NCBI GenBank assembly: GCA_026770585.1
Contig: MU646502.1
Location: 328,927 to 339,302 of the forward strand
Source: Baffinella frigidus
Taxonomy: Eukaryota > Cryptophyceae > Cryptomonadales > Baffinellaceae
Length of the DNA stretch: 10,376 nt
Direction: 5' to 3'
Position numbers and translations under genes: made by a program. How positions within the stretch are numbered: the first letter of the stretch is position 1; each line of letters opens with the position of its first letter. Below are positions 1 through 7,300 of this stretch, piece by piece. Under the pieces are notes generated by a model, which was not told the DNA's origin, did no database searches, and saw nothing but the letters and a program-made list of their open reading frames with translations.

Positions 1-245
1 GACCTCTGATCGCTACAGGGGTACCTCGCTCATAAGAAACCGCAGCTCCCTAGGACCCTACAGTCCAGGGGTACCTCGCTCACAAGAAACCGCCCCCCCC
101 TAGGACGCTACAGTAGGCCTATGCCTAGGGCCCTATGGCGGTCCTAGGAGGGGGTGCGGTTTCTTATGAGCGAGGTACCCCTGTAGGCCTATGCCTAGGG
201 CCCTATGGTGGTCCCTAGTGGGGGGCGCGTTTTCTTATGAGCTCG
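1..245. repeat. Nested palindromic MITE-like elements
   Basis: A complete hairpin element lies at 66-183. It starts CAGGGGTACCTCGCTCA and ends with the inverted form GAGCGAGGTACCCCTG, with a CCTAGG-rich centre. It sits between a left arm (16-64) and a right arm (185-242) that look like the two halves of a second, diverged copy. One copy therefore seems inserted into another, or formed by slippage inside it. No transposase is present, so this would be a non-autonomous element moved in trans. The class is an inference from terminal inverted repeats and small size. Confidence 0.75.
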
Positions 246-312
246 CGCCGGTCGACGACATCTGATCCGTAGGAGACGCACGGAGCCGTGGAGACCTACG
301 AGAAGACCCTTA

Positions 313-419
313 CAGGGGTACCTCGCTCATAAGAAACCGCCCCCCCCCCCTAGGACCACCATAGGGCCCGAGGGGCATAGGCCTACTGTAGGGTCCTCGG
401 GTGGGGCAGTTTCTTATGG
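313..419. repeat. MITE-like hairpin, right end truncated
   Basis: This copy has the same left terminus, CAGGGGTACCTCGCTCATAAG, preceded by TA (311-312). The centre again carries CCTAGG and GGCCTACTGTAGGG. The right arm stops after TTTCTTATGGAG and lacks the last 15 or so bases of the inverted terminus, so this copy is broken. Confidence 0.7.
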
Positions 420-485
420 AGACCCTCGAGGAGACCCTCAGAGGATCTTATGGGCATCCCAAAACGCCAAGTCCTCGGAGTTATG

Positions 486-594
486 TACAGGGGTACCTCG
501 CTCATAAGAAAACGCTTCCCCCTAGGGACCCCCATAGGGCCCTACTGTAGGGCCCTAGGGTGGGGCGTTTTCTTATGAGCGAGGCACCCCTGTA
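486..594. repeat. Intact MITE-like hairpin with TA flanks
   Basis: This is the cleanest copy of the family. It runs from CAGGGGTACCTCGCTCATAA (from 488) to the inverted form ending CACCCCTG (592). TA flanks both sides (486-487 and 593-594), as expected for a TA target-site duplication. The two arms pair almost along their whole length, with CCTAGGG/CCCTAGG in the inner stem. TA targets suggest a Tc1/mariner-type mover, but many superfamilies are possible. Confidence 0.75.
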
Positions 595-616
595 TTGCAC
601 GGCGTGCCGAGCCGTC

Positions 617-797
617 ATTACTGAGCCCTGAATCGTTCCGACTGAATCCTGTGTCGTCCTGACACAGACAGACATCGTCCTGATCGAAACCTGAGTCGCC
701 CTGACTGAATCCTGAGTCGCTCTGATGGAATCCTGAGTCGCCCTGAGTGAATTCTGAGCTGATCTCACTGAATCATGATTCGTCCTGAGTTAAGGTT
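617..797. repeat. 21-bp minisatellite
   Basis: Imperfect tandem units of 21 bp, roughly CCTGAGTCGCCCTGACTGAA, start at 690, 711, 732, 753 and 774, with more diverged units to the left. About eight units in all. Because 21 is a multiple of three, the minus strand stays open here and reads as a heptapeptide repeat (RATQDSI-like). I see no reason to call that a protein. Confidence 0.7.
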
Positions 798-1480
798 ACA
801 TAAAACCTGCTGGGAAAGTTGGCGAGAGTGTTCTGCGGAGAGTCCAGAAAGTTTGAACATATAAAAATGGCCAACTTTCCACTAAGCTACGGCCATTTGC
901 GCTTCGTTCGTGGAGGGTACCAAAACACAATTGGCCCTAAAAACTGGGTTAAAAACTGGTACTCTACACCCCAGCCAGTTTTAGTTTCAGTAGTTATGAG
1001 ACTGGGTGATGATGGGTTCTCGTCGGCGACACTAGCCTGCGTGTTTGTTAATTAGTACCAGAGGATTGACTAATTTTCGCGTTGAGTCAACCCCCCAGTA
1101 CTAATTTAAGAACACAGACACCGACCGTGGCTCGACTAAGGGTGTTCTTATAGCCCGGATATCCCTGTAGGCATATGCGGCTCCTTGAGAGAGGTACCCC
1201 TGTATTGTAGACGGGAGGACGAAGCCACAGAGCGGGCTACGAAGGGATTTTCGGCCCGATTCTGCCCGACTTTCCGTTACCTTATCCGTAGGAACCCCCC
1301 CATGTTCCTACGGTACTGCCTACCGTAGGGCGTATGGATTATTCACTAGGGGGTTATACGAAATCCATTTGAAGTCTGCTGTGTGGGGGGACAGGTCTTC
1401 GCGACTCAAGAATGTACAGGGGTGAGGGAGAGAGTGCCCGCGAGAGAGAAAGAGAGCCAGCCTGCACTATGAAAAGATGA
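798..1480. other. Gene-free stretch with short inverted repeats
   Basis: No convincing coding exon. Small inverted repeats are visible: GGAAAGTTGGC/GCCAACTTTCC at 813-823 and 870-880, AATTAGTAC/GTACTAATT near 1050-1058 and 1098-1106, TAAGAACAC/GTGTTCTTA at 1107-1115 and 1142-1150, and CCGTAGGAAC/GTTCCTACGG at 1286-1295 and 1304-1313. A purine-rich GAGA run lies at 1425-1458. The role of these is unknown. Confidence 0.5.
1163..1206. repeat. Remnant of the CAGGGGTACC element
   Basis: The terminus GAGAGGTACCCCTGTA matches the right end of the hairpin elements at 66-594. Upstream, CCCTGTAGGCATATGC resembles their TAGGCCTATGCC centre. Most of the element is lost. Confidence 0.5.
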
Positions 1481-1874
1481 AAAACAGGATGTTTTTATAG
1501 TACGTTTGGACCCCCTTGGTTTAATCAGATCACAACTAACATGGCCACGATCTGCCTACCTGCCCCTCCCGTTCATAAGACGTGCTTCCTTCCTCCTGGG
1601 ACCCTACGGTGGTCCTATGGAGGAGGGCGTCGTCTTATCAGCGAGGTACTGTAGGGTCCCAAGAGGGCTAGCATTCCCCAGCAGAGTCACTCCTCCTGAC
1701 ACCACCTATTTCTTCACTGCGAACAACCAGTACCCTTCACACTTGCTCCGGCGTCCTGGCCTGGAGCATCGAGCAGTGTTTGGTTGTGGACTATTTCCAG
1801 CACCTTCCCTGGACAGAAAAAGCGTGGCTGTGGGCTGCAGCTTCTGGATGGCACCCGACCGCTGAGGGGCTCCT
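1481..1874. repeat. Dispersed ~390-bp repeat, copy 1
   Basis: Matches 2477-2863 over nearly its full length, from AAAACAGGAT to CCGCTGAGGGGCTCCT. Inside (about 1572-1653) is a palindromic block beginning TTCATAAGACG and ending CGTCGTCTTATCAGCGAGGTA, distantly related to the hairpin family further left. Compared with copy 2 it carries an extra CTACCTGC near 1553, and a diverged block of about 32 bp near 1760-1791. No recognisable protein is encoded, although a reading frame stays open through most of it. Confidence 0.8.
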
Positions 1875-2476
1875 GCCCTGCCTGAACGGACCCGACCAGC
1901 CAGCTCGGCTGTGAAGATGTCAGGCGGCTCCCAAGTTTAGAGACGGGAACGGTAAAAGAAATATGTGTTGGACCCTAGGGTCGTTCTAAACTCCATTCTA
2001 CTTCAGCCCTTTTAAAGCTTATGGAGCTTATTGAGCTTATGGTCGTACAGCAGCTCGAACGTTTCTTGGTCCGATGGACCGAAACGCCGTGGTGAGCACG
2101 GCAGCGGGGGCTGGTCCTGGAGCTGGGCAGGGTACTTAGGTCCTAAGGGAAGAGAGGATAAAGGGCGGCTCTGTTGGGGTGCTTGAGTTAGGCCAATGAT
2201 AGCCCCTCATGGGCCTCATTTGGGTCTTCCTCTCGGCAGCAAACTCCAAGGTCCTTTAGGTTCTTCGAGCTGCCAACATAGGCGGACACCGGAACGTATC
2301 CTGCAGAAAGGCTATGATTCCTTTCGGATCACATCAGGCCCCCCGGTGCAGAAGGGGATTGTACCCAGAAAGGATTGTACCTTTAGGTCCTTTAGGTTTT
2401 AATTTCGCCCAACATAGCCCAACGACACGCCCTTCCGTAGAAAGGACTGCAGAGAAAGCATTTTTGCTTTCGGATC
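1875..2476. other. Gene-free stretch between the two repeat copies
   Basis: No exon recognised. Short local repetition is visible near the right end: GGTCCTTTAGGTT occurs twice (about 2250 and 2387), and a small hairpin AAAGCATTTTTGCTTT lies at about 2455-2470. Nothing else stands out. Confidence 0.4.
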
Positions 2477-2863
2477 AAAACAGGATTTTTTTTATAGTAC
2501 GTTTAGACCCCCTTGGTTTAATCAGATCATCACCAACATGGCCACGATCTGCCCCTCCCGTTCATAAGACGTGCTTCCTTCCTCCTGGGACCCTACGGCG
2601 GTCCTATGGAGGAGGTCGTCGTCTTATCAGCCAGGTACTGTAGGGTCCTAAGAGGGCTAGCATTCCCCAGCAGAGTCACTCCTCCTGACACCACCTATTT
2701 CTTCACTGCGAACAACCAGTACCCTTCACACTTGCTCCGGCGTCCTGCCTCCTCTTCGCCATCCCTGCAAGCCGCTTCACTATTTCCAGCACCTTCCCTG
2801 GACATAAAAAGCGTGGCTGTGGGCTGCAGCTTCTGGATGGCATCCGACCGCTGAGGGGCTCCT
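2477..2863. repeat. Dispersed ~390-bp repeat, copy 2
   Basis: Direct repeat of 1481-1874, same orientation, about 990 bp downstream. It keeps the palindromic block (about 2559-2641). The two copies differ by scattered substitutions, one 8-bp indel and one replaced block (2748-2779 here), so the duplication is not recent. Confidence 0.8.
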
Positions 2864-3066
2864 TCCCGGACCCCTTTGGTGCTTTGGTGCTGTACCCAGA
2901 TTTTGCCTGTCTGAAAGTGAATTGGCCACGTGACCTCTCATTTGTCAACATTTGGCAAAAGTGTTTTTCGACGCACCTTGGGAAGGGTCATCGCGGGAAA
3001 GGGGAACAGAAGGAGGCCTTAACACACACGCCACCCTATTCTGATCAGTCTTCGTCCTACCTGGCC
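2864..3066 (+). promoter_or_regulatory. Presumed 5' flank or leader of the Calx-beta gene
   Basis: This is the unique sequence between the dispersed repeat and the first in-frame ATG. The reading frame of exon 1 is open back to about 2884 but has no ATG before 3067, so this is best read as 5' untranslated leader and promoter. I see no clear TATA box. An ATTTG(T/G)CAACATTTGGC-like pair occurs near 2939-2957. The transcription start cannot be placed from sequence. Confidence 0.3.
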
Positions 3067-3651
3067 ATGAGGTCTCCTCGAAGCCCCCCTGTCGATCATC
3101 AAGTCAGCGTTGGTTCTCTGTCAGGATCGCACCGGCGAGATGTGGAGCCGGCAGCGGCGGAGCAGGCCACGTGGTCTGGGGGCGCCGCTAGGAGTAGAGA
3201 TGGGGGTCGCGGACAGGGAGGAGGCGTCGCGGAGGTGCCCGGTTCAACAGGATCCAGCGACGGAAGCGTGGCTCACTCAGACAGGCAGCGAGAGGGTGGC
3301 TCGAGAAGGCTGCTCAGAGGACGCGCGGCAGTGACGCGAACGACAGCGTGGACATTAGCAGCTTGCATGGGGTTATTATTCTTCTGCGGAGCGCAGCCGC
3401 CGCGCGTGGGGGCGCTGGTGCCAGCACCGCACAACCGGGCATGCCCTGGCCCAAAAGACGGGCAGAACTCGGCGCTGTGCGGGGTCAAGGGTTCCGTGAC
3501 GTTCGAGACAACAGCAAGCGAGGTCCTGCTGTCCCGGGGGCGGGCGACGGTCTGGCTGCAGCGGCTGGAGGGGTTCGGGGGGACGGCGTCGGTGAACTAC
3601 CGTGTCGTGGACGGCTCGGCGCGGGCGGGGGTGCAGTTCCTGGCGGCCCAG
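3067..3651 (+). CDS. Exon 1: leader, hydrophobic segment, first half of Calx-beta 1
   Basis: 195 codons from the only ATG upstream in the frame (3067, GGCCATGAG). Residues 1-90 are rich in Ser, Arg, Gly and Asp and low in complexity. Residues about 92-106 (TAWTLAACMGLLFFC) are hydrophobic and followed by AQPPRVGA, which reads as a signal peptide or type II anchor. An internal ATG at 3367 would give a much shorter leader. Calx-beta begins near residue 142 with GSVTFET, then RATVWLQRLEGFGGTASVNY and DGSARAGVQFLAAQ. These match the V-V-RTGG..G..SV.Y..DGTA.AG.D core strands of the family. The exon ends CAG|GTGCCT, phase 0. It is GC-rich compared with its intron. Confidence 0.75.
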
Positions 3652-4313
3652 GTGCCTCCTCTCTCCTCCCACTCAACTGTTGACAAGACTTCAGTGAAAC
3701 CAGAAGCCCCAACCCCAACCCCCCCTAGACCATACACCCTAAACATGGTCTCATTGGCGGTCCAGGCCCACCAGCAACCCGAAGCATCTTATCCCGGGGT
3801 TTGCTCCTATAGTAATTTCCCCCTAAATCGGAGAAATCTCTGCACTTCACGTCCCGATCTCCCGTAGGAAATTCCTAGGTCCCTAGGTATTTCCTACCGT
3901 GGGGTCCCAGGAATGATTCAACTCGTTTGATTCTTTCGAAGGATCGTTTAAGCTGCTTCGGGTTGCTGGTGGGTGCCTCCTCTCTCCTGCCAGTGAAGCC
4001 AGAAACCTAAACCCTAACCCCCCCTAGACCATGTACCCTAAACCCAACCCCCTAAACCATCAAACCTCAACCTCCTCCTACCAGTGAAACACGAAACCTC
4101 AACCCTACCCCCCCCCTAGACCATACACTTAATACACCCTACACCCAAACCCCTCAACCATCAACCAACAACCCTAAACACTAAAACTGTGGGTATCTAG
4201 GATCTAAGGGCACTTACGGACCCAAGGTTGTGAGGACGCCAAAGTAGATTCACTTAGGCCTCACAAGTAGATTTACTTACGAGTGTTGACTGGAAACTCC
4301 GGTCCTTCTAACC

Positions 4314-4345
<32 letters not shown>

Positions 4346-7300
4346 ACCCTAACCCTCAACCCTCAACCCTCTAACCCTCAACCCTCAACCCTAACCCTCA
4401 ACCCTCAACCCTGAAATGCAGGGCTCGGTGTCATGGTTGGCTTCCGAGGCGCAGCCGAAGCCTGTGACGATCACCTTCATCAATTCAGGCACCTAAACCC
4501 TAAACCCTGAACCCTGAACCCTGAACCCTGAACCCTTCATCAATTCAGGCAGCTCAACCCTACACCCTAAATCCTCAACCCTGAACCCTAAAACCCAACC
4601 CCTAAACCCTACACCCTACACCCTAAACCATAAAACCAACACCCCAAACCCCAAACCCTAAACCCTAAACCCCACACCCTAGACCCTGATCCCTAAACCC
4701 TGAACCCTAAACCCTGAACTCCAAACCCCAAACCTCCAAATCCAAACCCTGAACCCTAAACCCTAAACCCTAAACCCCAAACCCTGACCCCCAAACCCTA
4801 AACCCAAAGAAAACCCCACACCCTAAACCCTAAACCCTACACCCTACACCCATCAACGCAGGAAGCTACACACGCGGGCAGTACCGGACGTCGTTGAGCG
4901 TGGAGCTGACAGGCGCGGTGGGGGGCGTCGTGGTTTCACCCCCACACCCTCCACCCTAAACCTGAACCACACACCCGAAATCCTCCACCCTCCGGCCTCC
5001 ACCCTCCACCCTCCACCCTCCACCCTCCACCCTCCACCCTCCACCCTTCACCCTCTACCCTGAACCCTCCACCCTCCACCCTTCACCCTCTACCCTGAAC
5101 CCTAAACCCTAAACCTTAAAACCCAACCCTAAATCCTAAACCCTAAACCCTGAACCCTACACCCTGAACCCTACACCCTAAACCCTACACCCCAACCCCT
5201 AACCCCTGAACGCTCAACCAGGTTGGGAGCCAGAACCGGACGATGGTGACGATCATCGACACGAACGCCGTAACGGGGACGCTGGCGATGCAGAAGGCCA
5301 CGGCGACTGTTGGCGAGGCGAGTCCCCCTCCTCCCTCCGTGTAGAGATAGGTTAGGAGTCAGAACCGGACGGTGGTGACGATTATCGACACAAACGCCGC
5401 GACGGGGACGCTTGCGATGCAGAAAGCCACGGCGACTGTTGGCGAGGCGAGAATCCCCTCCTTGTAGAGTGTAGGGTGTAGGGTGTAGGGCGGAGGGTGG
5501 AGGATGTAGGGTGTAAGGTGTACGGTGTAGGGTGCAAAGGCGACTGTTGGCGAGGCGAGCCTCCCTCCTCCCCCCCGCTCCCTCCCTCCCTCCCTCCCGC
5601 TTCCTCCCCCCCTCCCTCCCTGCAGAGTGCCGCAGCTGCTGAGTGCTATGGCAACGACAAACAAATGTGACTATTGGAATTACTCAAGAGGCGTCTGTTT
5701 GGTACGATGCGTACCAATTGCTTTTAAAGTAGATGTTATGTGGTACATTTTTCAAGAGGTCGTTGTTTTAAAAAATGATGGCCAGTTGGCCATTTTCAAG
5801 GAGAAGCATTTCATGATTTGTCAGGCCATCTATTGGATCGTGTCCAGCTATCTACTGGATTGTGTCCAGTTGGTACCGGCTCATCGCATGGTCGTGTCCA
5901 CCTTGCCCCTGTGTTGCACGAGTAGCGGAAGATGATTTGTACCAGAACCAGAACCAGAACTATTCTCAAGTTGACATACCAGGTTTGCAGTACAAACCCG
6001 TCAACTTTACAGCGGAAACGACCCCGGGGTCACCAAACTGCTTCGCCCAAATAGACTGTTACAGAGCGACAGAGCGGGTTTAGTGTGCAGCGTTTAGTGT
6101 GCAGGGTGTAAGGTTCAGGGTGCAGGGTGCAGGGTGTATGGTTTAGGGTGTTTTGAGTAACCCTGAAACGCGAATCAGGGAAGCGGGTAAACCCGAAACG
6201 CGAATCAGGGGCAATTGAGTCAACCCGAAACGCGAATCAGGGGTAATTGAGTAAACCCGAAACACGAATCAGGGGCAATTGAGTCAACCCGAAACGCGAA
6301 TCAGGGGCAATTGAGTCAACCCGAAACGCGAATCAGGGGTAATTGGGTAAATCCGGAACGCGAATCAGGGGCAATTGAGTAACCCCGAAACGCGAAACAG
6401 GGGAGTGGGTTCGCGACGCTGACGAGTACACGCACGGGCGGATCAGACTGAAGCTCTCCACCTAGCTCTGCCTCACTCTCGTTGACCGACTATCCTCAAG
6501 TTGACACCCTGGATTCCTGGGTCAGACTGCAACCCTCCACCGAGCTCTGCCTCACTCGCGTTGCCGGACTATTCTCAAGTTGACTTGCCCGGTTCGCAGT
6601 ACTAAATCGTCAACTTTGCACGGAAAATTGCCCGGGGGAAGCAGATTGGTGAGACCGAATAGACTGATGCAGAGCTCGAAAGTGGACATGTTGACTTTGA
6701 TAGTAACCCCGAATCGCGACACAGGGGAGTGGGTTCGCGAAGCTGACAATCACGCGCACGGGGGGGTCGGACTGCAACGCTACCGTCCATTACCGCACAG
6801 TCGCGGTAAACCCGAACCACCCTCATCCCTCATCCCTACAGCTTAATCCCTACACCCTAAACCGTAAACCGTCAACTGTAAACCGTAAACCGCAACCGCA
6901 CTGTCGCGGTAAACCCGAACCCCGAATCCCTGAACCCTCAAGCCTGAATGCTACCGCAGACTACCGCTAAAGTCTTTAGTGGTACCGGGAATGGTTTAGA
7001 TGGAGGATCGCGCACACGGGCGGATCAGACTGCAACTTTCTCCGTTGATTATCTTATCCGGGGGAACCTGTTTTTCTTTTATTTCCTAGCAACGAAAATT
7101 ACTACACAAATGCTGTAATATTACTAGTAAGAACGATTTGCGTAGTAATCAACGCCACCGTCCATTACCGTACTGTCGCGGTAACTCCGAAACCCTAACT
7201 CCGCGCCAGGACACACGCGGGAATTCCACCCCCCTGAACCCGAAACCCGAAACCCTACACCCTTATCCCTAATCCCTACACCCTCATCCCTACACCTTAA

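Noticed and set aside
819-1055. Open frame of 78 codons as a small gene
   Set aside because: No family resemblance, no supporting context, and its length is expected by chance in this sequence.
1506-2854. Open frames of 68-119 codons on the plus strand inside the 390-bp repeats
   Set aside because: The two copies differ by frame-breaking indels and the frames resemble no protein family. Best treated as repeat DNA.
2703-3718. Minus-strand and other-frame open readings over exon 1
   Set aside because: The high GC content of exon 1 lowers stop frequency in all frames. Only the frame from 3067 shows a hydrophobic leader and Calx-beta motifs.
4308-5214. True chromosome end (telomere)
   Set aside because: The heptamers are internal, degenerate, of many variants and in both orientations, with coding exons on both sides. 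A subtelomeric position remains possible.
5627-6083. Two open frames of 102 and 73 codons as separate genes
   Set aside because: They lie within intron 4, overlap repeats with copies at 6568-6680, and show no recognisable domain. The strong pyrimidine tract and CTGCAG before the first is noted but not enough.
6159-6414. CRISPR array
   Set aside because: The 32-bp period is a pure tandem repeat without variable spacers, in a eukaryotic intron.
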